Shown piece by piece: positions 17,638 through 27,727 of a DNA stretch of 64,000 nt. The position numbers and the translations under genes were made by a program. Within the stretch, counting starts at the first letter, position 1; each line of letters begins with the position of its first letter. The notes beneath the pieces are model-generated. The model worked only from the letters and a program-made list of their open reading frames with translations. It had not been told where the DNA came from and ran no database searches. This DNA comes from Acidobacteriota bacterium (GTDB lineage Bacteria; Acidobacteriota; Vicinamibacteria; Vicinamibacterales; UBA2999), in contig VFZN01000004.1 of the NCBI GenBank assembly GCA_016871195.1, positions 62,001 through 126,000 of the forward strand. Reading direction: 5' to 3'.

Positions 17638-20220
17638 TCAGCGCCGACTGGCAGGCGCGGCGGCTCGGAACAGCTCGTCGGCCGACTGCAGCGTGATCTG
17701 TCGCAGCCGCTCGGGATAGTCGGACGGCCGCGAGTCGAGGAATTGCCGCACCATCGACGCCACCTCGGGCGAGCGGTGTCCGCCGAGTGTGGCATCGAGC
17801 CATCGCTTCGGAAAAAAGATGTCGCCGGTCTTCTGGATGTCCCAGAGCAGTTCGAGGCCGGGCGCAATGAAGCCGGCCGACGCTCGTGCACGCAGCGGAT
17901 GATGCAGATACGAAAGTCCTTCCAGCACCCACGGTTCGCGCCGGCGGTTGCCGGCATCCGCCAGCGCGCGGAACCAGCGCTCGCGGACCACCGGATCGGC
18001 CGACAGGGCCGGCATCACAAACGAAAACCGCGCCTTCCGATCGGGATTGGCGATGCGCGCCAGCTGGGTGTCGAGCACGCCCTGCCATCCGTCAACCTCG
18101 CGCACGGCCAGTTCGAGTGCCAGCGCCGTCTCGTCAGTCTCCGAGAGCGGCAGGCCGTCGATGCGCACCTGTCGTGCCCACACCTGCCGCAGCCAGTCGA
18201 CGGTGGGCGCGGTCAGCGCCACGTCCCGCAGGGCGCTGAACCACGAGGCTTTCTGTCCGGCCGTCGAGGCGCGCGTCAGCCCGTCGCGCAGCAGGGCTTC
18301 GAGGGCCGGCGCCTGCGCCATCCGCGCAGCGGGATCGAGAAAACGCCACCATGCCGCCTGCGTATAGCCGAGGATGCGCGCTGTCAGCTGCTCGTCGGTC
18401 TCGCGCGGCAGCGCAGCCATGCTGACCGTGAGGAACTCGTCGGCGCTGATGGCCTGCTCGAGCAGCCCGTCCCACAGCGTGACCCACGCCGATCCACGCA
18501 GCAGCGGATCGCCAAGCGTCGGCAGGTCACGCGGCAGTGCCACGCGCGACCCGGCATCAAGGACGATGTTGGCGTAGGCCCAGCCTTCGGCCGAGGGCAG
18601 CACCCAGTGCGGTGCGGGCAGGCCGACCGCCTCGGGCACCTCAACGGCGGCACCGTCCATCATGACCGGCAGCACGCGCACGCCCTCGGGCAATCTGATC
18701 GCCACGCGCAGCTGCTGCGGCCAGGCGAGGCCGCGCTGGCGCGGGTCGCGCTGCGTGAAGCGCAGGCGTGCGATGCGCCCGTCGCGAACGTCGAGCATCG
18801 TGCTGATGGTCGGTCGTCCAGGTGCCTCGACCCACACGCGGCTCCATGCCTCCAGGTCGGCAGGCGTGCGCCGATCGAGCACGTCGATCAGGTCGCTCCA
18901 GGTGGCATTGCCGAACCGGTGTGCGGCCAGGTATTCACGTAGGCCATCGCGAAACGAGGTCTCGCCGAGCAGCGACTCGAGGTGACGCATCATCACCGGC
19001 GCCTTCTGATAGATGATCGCGCCGTAGAGGCTGCCGGCCTCCTGTAGGTTGTCGAGCGGCTGGCGGATGGCATTGGCGCCGGCCGTGCGATCGACCTCGT
19101 AGGCCGCAGGATAGTGCGCCAGCAGGAAGCGCAGCGAATGATTCACCTGCGGAAACGACGGGTTGACGATCTTCGCCGCCATGAAATTGGCGAAGACCTC
19201 CTTCATCCACACATCATTGAACCAGCGCATCGTCACCAGATCGCCGAACCACATGTGGGCCGTCTCGTGTGCGATGACCGAGGCCCGCCCGAGCTGCTGG
19301 TTCTGCGTGGCCGACTCGTCGAGCATGAGGCCCGAGGCGTTGTAGAGAATCTTGCCGGCGTGTTCCATGCCCCCGAACTGGAACGCCGGAATCAAGACGA
19401 AGTCGAACTTCCCGAACGCATAGGGCAGCGCCGTGTAGTCTTCCATGAAGGCCAGCGCGCGCGCGTGCAGGTCGAAGATGGGGTCGCGGTTGCGCGCCAC
19501 CTTGGCCGCATCGGTTTCACGGTGGAACATGCGGAAGGTGCGTCCGTTCCGCTCGGCCTCTTCCATCTTGAAGTCGCCGACGACAAACGAGAACAGATAC
19601 GTCGACAGCGGCGCCGTCTCGGCGAACCGGGTGGTGCGCGTGCCGGGTGTGCCGTTCGTCGACGGGGACTCGGGCAGGGCGGCACCGTTGCTGACCGCCT
19701 GCCACTCGGCGGGATAGGTCAGCGTCAGCGACCAGCGTGCCTTCAGGTCAGGCTGATCGAAGACGGGCAGGGCCTGACGTGCGCGCGCGGGCACGAAGAG
19801 CGCGTAGAGAAAGTCGGCATTGCGGTTGAGCGGCACGTCACCCGCACGGAACGAGACGGTCACGTCGTTGCGGCCGGCGCGCAGAGCGGCGGCGGGGACG
19901 ATGAGATGGCCGTTGGTGACCTGCGGTGTCACGGCGGCGTCGTTCACCGTCAGGGCCTGCACGGCCTCGGGTGTGGTGTCGAAGTCGATGACCAGCGGCA
20001 CGCCCGTGTGGCGCAGTGTGAAGCGGATGCGTGTCGTGCCGCGCACGGGCTCTGTGGCAGCCCTGGGCACCGTGAGCGACAGATCGTAGGCAATATCGCG
20101 CAGATGGGCGGCACGGAACTCCGCAAGCGGCAGGGGCACGCCGGCGGCCGGCCGGTCGGTCTGGCCTGCCGCGAGCAGCGGCCAGAGGAGGAATGCACAC
20201 AGAAGGAGCCGCACAGCCAT
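17638..20220 (-). CDS. M1-family zinc aminopeptidase, exported
   Basis: 860 residues with a signal peptide ending near AAGQ (20). The gluzincin core has the exopeptidase motif as GGMEHAG (283-289, a variant of GAMEN) and HETAHMWFGD (318-327), with ligands H318 and H322, catalytic E319, and the third ligand E341 in MKEVFANF. The rest is the long helical ERAP1-like C-terminal domain, so the protein is full length for aminopeptidase N. It would trim N-terminal residues from peptides in the periplasm or outside the cell. The frame remains open far upstream, but the ATG at 20220 starts the signal peptide. A TAACGT stands 8 nt before it. Confidence 0.92.
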   Translation of the reverse strand: MAVRLLLCAFLLWPLLAAGQTDRPAAGVPLPLAEFRAAHLRDIAYDLSLTVPRAATEPVRGTTRIRFTLRHTGVPLVIDFDTTPEAVQALTVNDAAVTPQVTNGHLIVPAAALRAGRNDVTVSFRAGDVPLNRNADFLYALFVPARARQALPVFDQPDLKARWSLTLTYPAEWQAVSNGAALPESPSTNGTPGTRTTRFAETAPLSTYLFSFVVGDFKMEEAERNGRTFRMFHRETDAAKVARNRDPIFDLHARALAFMEDYTALPYAFGKFDFVLIPAFQFGGMEHAGKILYNASGLMLDESATQNQQLGRASVIAHETAHMWFGDLVTMRWFNDVWMKEVFANFMAAKIVNPSFPQVNHSLRFLLAHYPAAYEVDRTAGANAIRQPLDNLQEAGSLYGAIIYQKAPVMMRHLESLLGETSFRDGLREYLAAHRFGNATWSDLIDVLDRRTPADLEAWSRVWVEAPGRPTISTMLDVRDGRIARLRFTQRDPRQRGLAWPQQLRVAIRLPEGVRVLPVMMDGAAVEVPEAVGLPAPHWVLPSAEGWAYANIVLDAGSRVALPRDLPTLGDPLLRGSAWVTLWDGLLEQAISADEFLTVSMAALPRETDEQLTARILGYTQAAWWRFLDPAARMAQAPALEALLRDGLTRASTAGQKASWFSALRDVALTAPTVDWLRQVWARQVRIDGLPLSETDETALALELAVREVDGWQGVLDTQLARIANPDRKARFSFVMPALSADPVVRERWFRALADAGNRRREPWVLEGLSYLHHPLRARASAGFIAPGLELLWDIQKTGDIFFPKRWLDATLGGHRSPEVASMVRQFLDSRPSDYPERLRQITLQSADELFRAAAPASRR

Positions 20221-20479
20221 GACGTGAGACGTTACAGGCAGGGCCGCACCGAGAGCAAGGACGCGATGGGCGTGCGCGGGGAGCAGGTGGCCGCCCCTGC
20301 GGCGTGCCGTGTCTGGCTCAGGCTGGCGTGGCAGACGTCCCAGCGACGGGTTCCCGTCCGTGGTGCCAGTCCGGGCCGAGGTGGGCACCGTCGCAGGCAA
20401 GACAACCGGCGCCCCGTGGGGCGCAGAGGCGGTCAGGGCGCATGTTTCGACGGGCCTCCGTCGCGTCCATGCGCGCGCG
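20221..20479. other. longest intergenic stretch; hairpin only
   Basis: 259 bases between glutathione peroxidase and the aminopeptidase. I see no convincing coding sequence or RNA gene. GCGCCCC-GT-GGGGCGC (20409-20424) is a strong GC hairpin and may stop transcription from the peroxidase gene. TAACGT (20229-20234, minus) is a weak -10 candidate for the aminopeptidase. Confidence 0.4.
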
Positions 20480-21079
20480 CTACGGCGTGAGGGCCTCTTC
20501 GATGGCGCGGAGCAGGGCCGGGTCGTCTGGCTGCACCAGGGGGCCGAAGTACGCCAGCGGCCGACCGTGCCGGTCGACCAGATACTTCCCGAAATTCCAC
20601 GGCGGCGTTTCCCCGGTCGCGCGTGCGAGGAACCGATACAGCGGATGCTGCTCGTCGCCCCTGACATGTGTGCGGGCGAACATCGGATAGGCATAGCCGC
20701 GCGCCTGGCACATCCGGGCGATGCCCGTCTCGTCGAGCACTTCCTGCAGGAAGTCGTTGCTCGGAAACGCCAGCACCGTGAAGCCCCGTGACGCGAAGCG
20801 CCGGTGCAGCGCGTCGATGTCCTGATACTGGCCCGCGAGGCCGCACTCACTGGCGACGTTGACGATGAGGCTGACCGTTCCCTGGTAGGTGGCGAGGGGC
20901 GTGGGGTTCCCGTCGAGGGCCGCTACCGAAAATTCGTAGGCCGACCCGTCGACGCCCGCCGAGTCGACCCGCGCGGTCGCCGACATCTGACGGACGGCGA
21001 GCGACGCAGCCGCCACCAGCAACCCTCCGGAGAGGGCCACGGTGAGCAGGAGGCGTTTCAGCGAGACTCGGAAAGCCAT
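20480..21079 (-). CDS. membrane-anchored glutathione peroxidase-like thiol peroxidase
   Basis: 199 residues: an N-terminal membrane anchor or signal (about 8-30), then a thioredoxin-like peroxidase domain. The peroxidatic cysteine is C79 in NVASECGLAG (Cys, not selenocysteine) and the resolving cysteine is probably C124 in RMCQARGYAYP. The Trp and Asn of the catalytic tetrad are present in PPWNFGKY. The Gln normally found in PCNQFG is replaced by Asp (FPSNDFLQE, D109), so activity may differ. As a thioredoxin-dependent, exported peroxidase it would detoxify hydroperoxides in the periplasm. It ends 259 nt before the aminopeptidase. Confidence 0.88.
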   Translation of the reverse strand: MAFRVSLKRLLLTVALSGGLLVAAASLAVRQMSATARVDSAGVDGSAYEFSVAALDGNPTPLATYQGTVSLIVNVASECGLAGQYQDIDALHRRFASRGFTVLAFPSNDFLQEVLDETGIARMCQARGYAYPMFARTHVRGDEQHPLYRFLARATGETPPWNFGKYLVDRHGRPLAYFGPLVQPDDPALLRAIEEALTP

Positions 21080-21119
21080 GGGTGCAGCGGTTACGACGCC
21101 GACCCACGCGAGGAGGGTT

Positions 21120-21136
21120 CCCCCGGTAGCCGGGGG
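21120..21136 (-). terminator. GC hairpin after the aminotransferase
   Basis: CCCCCGG-TAG-CCGGGGG, a perfect 7-bp stem with a 3-nt loop, lies 26 nt past the stop of the aminotransferase gene and before glutathione peroxidase. There is no U-tract. Confidence 0.4.
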
Positions 21137-21161
21137 CAGGCCGGCGCACCGACCGGCGCCC

Positions 21162-22424
21162 CTACATCGCCCCGGCCAGCCGGCGCAGGCCTTCCTCGAT
21201 GCGCGCGGTGTCGTGCACGAGCGGACCGAACGACACGCGCACGCCGTTGGCGATCGACGGGCCGAAGCCGCGGCCCGGGACGAGCAGCACGCCGGTGGTC
21301 TTCAGCGCATGCGGCACGAAGGCATCGGCGTCACGACCGACATCCATCACCGTGTAGAGCCCGCCCCGGGGCGTCAGCCGGGGACGTCCGAGATACCGGT
21401 CGATGGCCTGCAGTGTGACCTCGGCGGCGCGGGCATACAGGTGGTTGGTCTCGTCGACGTAACGACGCAGTGCCCCCGAGGGAATCGCCCCGGCCAGGTA
21501 GCGCGCCATGGTCATCTGCTCGAGGGTGTCGGGGCACAGGATGCTGCACTGCTGCACCCGCTCCATCGCCTCGATCACCGGGGCCGAGGCTTCAATCCAC
21601 CCGAGCCGGCGGCCGAGCCCGCGCGCCCACTTCGAGTTGCTGTGGATGCCAATGACGTGCGGGTGCTCGGAAGGCGACCACGCATAGTAGGCCGGCCACG
21701 GCTGGAAGTACTGGCACTTGTAGGCGTAGTCGATGGCCAGCCAGGCGCCGGTCTCGGCGGTGCGCGCGCGCATGTGCTCGGCCAGGGCCTGCGGCACAAT
21801 CTGGCTCGTCGGGTTGTCGGGCGCGCCGAACAGCACCAGCCGCGGGCGGACACGATCGACCAGCGCATCGAAGGCCTTCCGCACACCCTCGGGATCGGTC
21901 TCGGGCAGGTAGGCCCATGTTTCAGGATCGATCACCCGCAGCCGCTCGATGCGTACGCCGGGCGCGGCAAACTGCAGCTGGCCCTCATAGTTCGCATAGG
22001 TGGGATCAAGCAGCAGCACCGTGTCGCCCGGATTCACCAGCGCGCGGAACAGGTCATGCGTGATCTGCGTGCTGCCCATGCCCACCGCAATATGTTCGGG
22101 GCCGAGGCCGCGCATGCCGAACAGATCCGCTTCAAACGCCGCCAGCTGCTCGCGGCACCGCCAGTCACCAAGCGTCGCGGTGTAGGCACCACTCGCATGA
22201 AACACGGTCGGGTCACTGACGATGTCGACGTAGGCCTGGCGGAATTCTTCGGGTGCCGCATGGTTGACCCAGCCCCCGCCGAACGAAATCACCTCATCGG
22301 GGTCGAGGCCCATGGCGACGATGTTCTGCCGCTCGGCCATCTTCATGATCTGGCGGATGGGAGACGGTGAGGACAGCTGGTGCTGCACCAGCGTTGAGAT
22401 GGAAGGCACGGCAGCCGACGGCAT
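21162..22424 (-). CDS. PLP-dependent aminotransferase, class I/II
   Basis: 420 residues of fold-type I. The expected pattern is present: GMGSTQITHDLF near the cofactor phosphate, NPGDTVLLLDPTYANYEG, APDNPTSQ (the NP(T) substrate motif), the Asp of AIDYAYKCQY, and the Schiff-base lysine in SNSKWARGLGRRLGW. It belongs with aspartate/alanine-type aminotransferases and MocR-like enzymes without a DNA-binding domain; the amino acid used is not clear. The ATG at 22424 (MPSAAVPS) has TATCAT exactly 6 nt upstream; a longer start would overlap the divergent gene. Confidence 0.88.
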   Translation of the reverse strand: MPSAAVPSISTLVQHQLSSPSPIRQIMKMAERQNIVAMGLDPDEVISFGGGWVNHAAPEEFRQAYVDIVSDPTVFHASGAYTATLGDWRCREQLAAFEADLFGMRGLGPEHIAVGMGSTQITHDLFRALVNPGDTVLLLDPTYANYEGQLQFAAPGVRIERLRVIDPETWAYLPETDPEGVRKAFDALVDRVRPRLVLFGAPDNPTSQIVPQALAEHMRARTAETGAWLAIDYAYKCQYFQPWPAYYAWSPSEHPHVIGIHSNSKWARGLGRRLGWIEASAPVIEAMERVQQCSILCPDTLEQMTMARYLAGAIPSGALRRYVDETNHLYARAAEVTLQAIDRYLGRPRLTPRGGLYTVMDVGRDADAFVPHALKTTGVLLVPGRGFGPSIANGVRVSFGPLVHDTARIEEGLRRLAGAM

Positions 22425-22430
22425 GTGGCG

Positions 22431-22455
22431 ATGATAGCAGCCGGCGGCGTACCAT
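22431..22455. promoter_or_regulatory. head-to-head leaderless promoters (TATCAT minus, TACCAT plus)
   Basis: TATCAT on the minus strand (22431-22436) is 6 nt before the aminotransferase ATG at 22424. TACCAT on the plus strand (22450-22455) is 6 nt before the YbaK ATG at 22462. The two genes are only 37 nt apart. Confidence 0.58.
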
Positions 22456-22461
22456 ACGGCG

Positions 22462-22956
22462 ATGTCTGTCACTGCGGCTGTCCGCGTGCTGCGTGCGCAT
22501 GCCGTGGCCTTTACCGAGCATGCGTATCGTTACGAGGAGAAGGGCGGCACGCGCGTGTCGTCGCGCGAGCTGGGCGTCGACGAACACGAGGTCATCAAGA
22601 CGCTGGTGATGCAGACGGACGACCGCGCGCCGCTCGTCGTGCTGATGCACGGCGACTGCTCGGTGTCGACCCGCGCGCTGGCCCGGCAGATCGGCGCCCG
22701 AGCGGTAACCCCGTGCGATCCGGCCGTCGCCGAGCGCCACAGCGGCTATCAGGTCGGGGGCACCTCGCCCTTCGGACTGCGCACACCGATGCCCATCTAC
22801 ATCGAGCGCAGCATTCTCGCGGTACCGCGCCTCTTCATCAACGGCGGTCGGCGCGGCTTCCTCGTCTCGCTCAGCCCAGACGACCTCGTGCGTGTGCTCT
22901 CACCCGTGCCCGTGGACGTCGCCCAGCCGACGCGTCCGTCGCCCGAGGGCCACTAG
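22462..22956 (+). CDS. ybaK: YbaK/EbsC-family aminoacyl-tRNA deacylase
   Basis: 164 residues. It matches the YbaK fold: VIKTLVMQTD (with the conserved Lys), GGTSPFGLRTPMPIYIE (GxxSPxG motif) and the C-terminal RLFINGGRRGFLVSLSP. The family hydrolyses Cys-tRNA(Pro) or similar mischarged tRNAs in the cytoplasm. The 3' end overlaps the opposite-strand amino-acid permease by 57 nt, so about 19 codons are shared. Start supported by TACCAT at 6 nt. Confidence 0.88.
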   Translation: MSVTAAVRVLRAHAVAFTEHAYRYEEKGGTRVSSRELGVDEHEVIKTLVMQTDDRAPLVVLMHGDCSVSTRALARQIGARAVTPCDPAVAERHSGYQVGGTSPFGLRTPMPIYIERSILAVPRLFINGGRRGFLVSLSPDDLVRVLSPVPVDVAQPTRPSPEGH

Positions 22957-24270
22957 CAGCCCGATTCCGCCCCATACCAGTCCCAGCGCCTGGGCGAACG
23001 GACTCGCCTCGACCAGCACCCACCCGGTCACCGCCAGGCCCAGCAGGGGAATGACGACGTGCGGTGGCCCCCACGGAGCCAGACGGCGATGCACGAAATA
23101 GCCGATGACCGAGGCATGCAGCAGCGCGAAAGCGGCCAGCGCCCCCACATCGACCAGCGAGACCAGTTGCGCCAGCCCGTCATCACGGCGGGCCGCGACC
23201 ACTGACACCAGCAGGGTGAGCCCGGCCGTGGCCACCAGGGCGCGCTGCGGCGTACCCGTCTCGGACGACACGGAGGCGAGTGCCGCTGGCAGGCGTCCAT
23301 CACGTGCCATGCCGAACAGGAGACGCGCCGCCGCGGCTTGACCGGCCATGGCGGCAAAGGCCGGGCCGATGGCCTTGGTCAGGGCAATGGCCGTGGCCAG
23401 CCCGGGCAGCGGAAGCGACCGCACCATGTCGTAAAACGCTGTCCCCTGCCGAGCGGGTGCCGCCGCGAGGGTGGACGGCGTCCACGGACTCAGCCACGCC
23501 CCCAGCAGCGTCTGGAGCACGAAGAGCACCCCCGACAGTACGAGACACACCGTGATGGCCCGGCCGACCGTGCCGGATGCGCCCGTGGTTTCCTCGGCGA
23601 AGCCCGCGATGGCATCGAAGCCCAGATACGACAGCACTGCTATCGACACGGCCCCCATGACCTGCGGAGCCGACAGCACACCGAACGAGGCGAACGGCGA
23701 ACTCCACGGGCGCGACGGCCCGGTGGTCATGACCACGGCGAGGGCACCGACGAGAAACAGCCCCAGCACCAGCACCTCGAGCACCAGCACGACCCAGCCC
23801 ACCCGCGCGGCCACCCGGACACCGGCAAAGTTGAGGGTGGTGGTGACGACAAACGCCACGGTTGCGAACACCCAGGCCGGCACCGCGGGCACCAGGGCAT
23901 GCAGGGCGATTCCCGAGAACAGATAGGCCACCGACGGAATCAGCAGATAGTCGAGCAGGGCCAGCCAGCCGGCCAGAAAGCCGACGGTGGTGCCGAGTCC
24001 GTGCGTGGCATAGGCGAACACCGACCCGGCGTGCGGGACGACGGCCGCCATGGTGGCGTAGGACCACGCCGTCAGGCCCATCGCGGCGGTGGCCGCCAGA
24101 TAGACCGTGGCGACGGCTCCGTCGGTGCGGGCATCAAGGACGCCGAAGACCCCGACGGGAGCCAGCGGGCCGATGAACAGCAGCCCGTAGACGAGCAGAT
24201 CGCGGAACGAGAGAGACCGGCGCAGGCCGGCCGGGGCGTCAGGAGCGAAGGCCATCGGCCGCCGCATCAT
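22900..24270 (-). CDS. APC-superfamily amino acid permease
   Basis: 456 residues, about twelve membrane segments. The N-terminal segment FRDLLVYGLLFIGPLAPVG and the later LSYLGFDAIAGFAEET correspond to the substrate-binding TM1 and TM6 of amino acid/polyamine/organocation carriers. The substrate, probably an amino acid or amine, cannot be narrowed down. The upstream HTH-like gene ends one nucleotide before its ATG (TGA-G-ATG), so the two are translationally coupled. The 3' end overlaps ybaK tail to tail by 57 nt. Confidence 0.9.
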   Translation of the reverse strand: MMRRPMAFAPDAPAGLRRSLSFRDLLVYGLLFIGPLAPVGVFGVLDARTDGAVATVYLAATAAMGLTAWSYATMAAVVPHAGSVFAYATHGLGTTVGFLAGWLALLDYLLIPSVAYLFSGIALHALVPAVPAWVFATVAFVVTTTLNFAGVRVAARVGWVVLVLEVLVLGLFLVGALAVVMTTGPSRPWSSPFASFGVLSAPQVMGAVSIAVLSYLGFDAIAGFAEETTGASGTVGRAITVCLVLSGVLFVLQTLLGAWLSPWTPSTLAAAPARQGTAFYDMVRSLPLPGLATAIALTKAIGPAFAAMAGQAAAARLLFGMARDGRLPAALASVSSETGTPQRALVATAGLTLLVSVVAARRDDGLAQLVSLVDVGALAAFALLHASVIGYFVHRRLAPWGPPHVVIPLLGLAVTGWVLVEASPFAQALGLVWGGIGLLVALGRRTRRLGDVHGHG

Positions 24271-24271
24271 C

Positions 24272-25570
24272 TCACGGACGCGCGGGGGTCTCGGCGTTCG
24301 CGCTGGTCATCGGCACCCGATAGAGCACCTGGCCGGGCCAGCGGAAGACGCCGAGGTCGTACTGGTCGTTATTGACCTGGTCGCGCTCTTCGTACGAGAG
24401 CCGGCGCTGGTTCATGAAGTAGTTGATGAAGTGCGGGGGCGTTTCGCCGCTGAGCCAGACGTTGAAGCACCGCGACGCCGCCTCGTTTTCTTCCCAGGTG
24501 TGGCGTGCGAGGCCGACCCGGTCGCCAAACTGCTCGCCCCGGGCCTCGCTCCCGTTGAGCAGGGCCTTCAGCATGGTCCACGTGACCGGAGAGGCCAACG
24601 GCGTCTCGTCGCCCCTGACGGCCCGCAGGAAGCTCGTGTCGTAGTCGTAGACCCGACGGCTGAGCAGGTAGCGCCAGCCCTCGACCTCGAACCCCGGTCC
24701 TGGCGGCAGGGTGCAGCCGGCCGGACCGGGGGCCTGCGTGAGGCGCACCTCTCGGCTGCCGAAGCGGAGAACGGCGACCCGCGGTTCCGCGGTGTGATTC
24801 GCCGTGAACTCGATGGCCAGCCGGTCGGCATTCGGATCGTAGGGTGGCATGGCGAGCGGATGGTTTGGCGACAGCAGCAGTCGCGCCGGCACCGACAGCT
24901 CCGACGGCGGCACCACAAGCAGCCACCGCGCCTCGGTGCGCGGCACCATCCAGTCGCAGGGTGTCGTGGTGTGACGCACTGCTACACGCACGCGACCGCC
25001 GCGCGAGGGCAGCGGTTCGGTGGGCCAGGCGCTCGCGTGGCAGGGGTCCACGGTGACAGACGGCGATCCGGAAGGGATGACAGAACCGATCATGCCCGCC
25101 AGCCGCAGCATGCCCAGGGTCATGCCGCTTCCGAGCACCGCGGCCCCCACCATCACCAGCAGCGTCTGGGGCCACGGCATGCGGGCAATCACGACGGGAG
25201 CCGGCGCGGAAGGGTCCGTCCGGTGACCTGGGGAGGGCTCCGGCCGCACGGGCTGCGACGCAGGCGCCACGGGGGCGACGCTGGGGGGCGACGCAGCGGC
25301 CGTGACCCGAGGCGATGCGCCTGAAGCGTCCACAGCATCGGAACCGTCATCGAGGGTAGCGCGCTCAGCACCCTGGCGACTAAACCAGGCATCAATTTCC
25401 CCGGTAAAGGCGAAGACACTGCCCGTGCCCCCGATGCGGTGCACAGGAAATCCCCGCTGAGTCGACCAGCGCTGAACGGCACGTTCAGAACGGTCGGCAT
25501 AATCAGCGATGGCTTTCCAGCCATCAAGACGCTCGCCCCGACTGCGAATCTCGCCCGATTCTGCAGTCAT
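24272..25570 (-). CDS. membrane-anchored protein with N-terminal HTH domain and unknown exported domain
   Basis: 432 residues. Residues about 12-65 form a winged-HTH/excisionase-like module (RLDGWKAIADYADRSERAVQ... GSVFAFTGEIDAW), the type that in Acidobacteria usually heads TPR or WD40 signalling proteins. A Ser/Pro/Ala-rich linker (75-130) and a single membrane segment (about 134-156) follow. The remaining 270 residues, with four cysteines (in VDPCHAS, TPCDWM, PAGCTL and ASRCFN), match no family I know and would lie outside the cytoplasm. It could be a ToxR/CadC-like one-component sensor. I chose the ATG at 25570 over a GTG 10 codons earlier. It is coupled to the amino acid permease, so it may sense or regulate uptake. 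Confidence 0.68.
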   Translation of the reverse strand: MTAESGEIRSRGERLDGWKAIADYADRSERAVQRWSTQRGFPVHRIGGTGSVFAFTGEIDAWFSRQGAERATLDDGSDAVDASGASPRVTAAASPPSVAPVAPASQPVRPEPSPGHRTDPSAPAPVVIARMPWPQTLLVMVGAAVLGSGMTLGMLRLAGMIGSVIPSGSPSVTVDPCHASAWPTEPLPSRGGRVRVAVRHTTTPCDWMVPRTEARWLLVVPPSELSVPARLLLSPNHPLAMPPYDPNADRLAIEFTANHTAEPRVAVLRFGSREVRLTQAPGPAGCTLPPGPGFEVEGWRYLLSRRVYDYDTSFLRAVRGDETPLASPVTWTMLKALLNGSEARGEQFGDRVGLARHTWEENEAASRCFNVWLSGETPPHFINYFMNQRRLSYEERDQVNNDQYDLGVFRWPGQVLYRVPMTSANAETPARP

Positions 25571-25638
25571 GTCGGAATTAGTCGTGTTTTGACGGTTCAC
25601 GGCCGAAGAGGTCGCTATGGCCCTTCACACCATTTCTA

Positions 25639-25644
25639 TACCGT
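25639..25644 (+). promoter_or_regulatory. -10 element (TACCGT), leaderless-type
   Basis: TACCGT ends exactly 6 nt before the GTG start of the LuxR-type regulator at 25651. No Shine-Dalgarno sequence is present. Confidence 0.5.
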
Positions 25645-25650
25645 TTCTTC

Positions 25651-25972
25651 GTGCCCAAACAGCATCGCAGCGCCGAACCAAAAACGCTAGAGTCGAAATA
25701 CTCATCTGACGGTGGAAACACCGGTCATCGGGGCCACGGCCAGACGGTGACCGTGGTGACCCATCGGCAGATGGAAATCGTTCAGTTCCTTGCCGACGGG
25801 GCGACCGATCGCGAAATCGCCGACACCCTCTCCCTCAGCATCCGCACCGTCAGCAACACGCTGCACCGGCTCTACGACCGTATTGGAGTGTCGAGCCGCG
25901 TTCGCCTGGCCGTTATGTGCAGAGACGGGCAGATCGAAGAACGTCCCAACGGCCACGCCCGTCGTCAGCCGG

Positions 25973-25995
<23 letters not shown>
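25651..25995 (+). CDS. small LuxR/GerE-type DNA-binding regulator
   Basis: 114 residues from a GTG start. Residues about 37-95 are a GerE helix-turn-helix: [20 protein letters not shown], then [20 protein letters not shown] with the recognition helix. There is no receiver, PAS or ligand domain; the first 35 residues are His/Gly-rich and probably disordered, and the C-terminus is basic. Such orphan LuxR proteins act as transcription factors alone or with a separate sensor. It is divergent from the membrane HTH gene, 80 nt away, and overlaps the end of glnS by 23 nt tail to tail. Confidence 0.78.
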
Positions 25996-27721
<1,726 letters not shown>

Positions 27722-27727
27722 CAGCGC

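Noticed and set aside
16909-18942. 677-codon open frame on the plus strand
   Set aside because: Runs antisense across two well-recognised genes (flavoprotein and M1 aminopeptidase) and through the gap between them; no plausible fold.
20221-20850. Upstream extension of the M1 aminopeptidase frame
   Set aside because: The extension overlaps the peroxidase gene in another frame and would bury the signal peptide at 20220 inside the protein.
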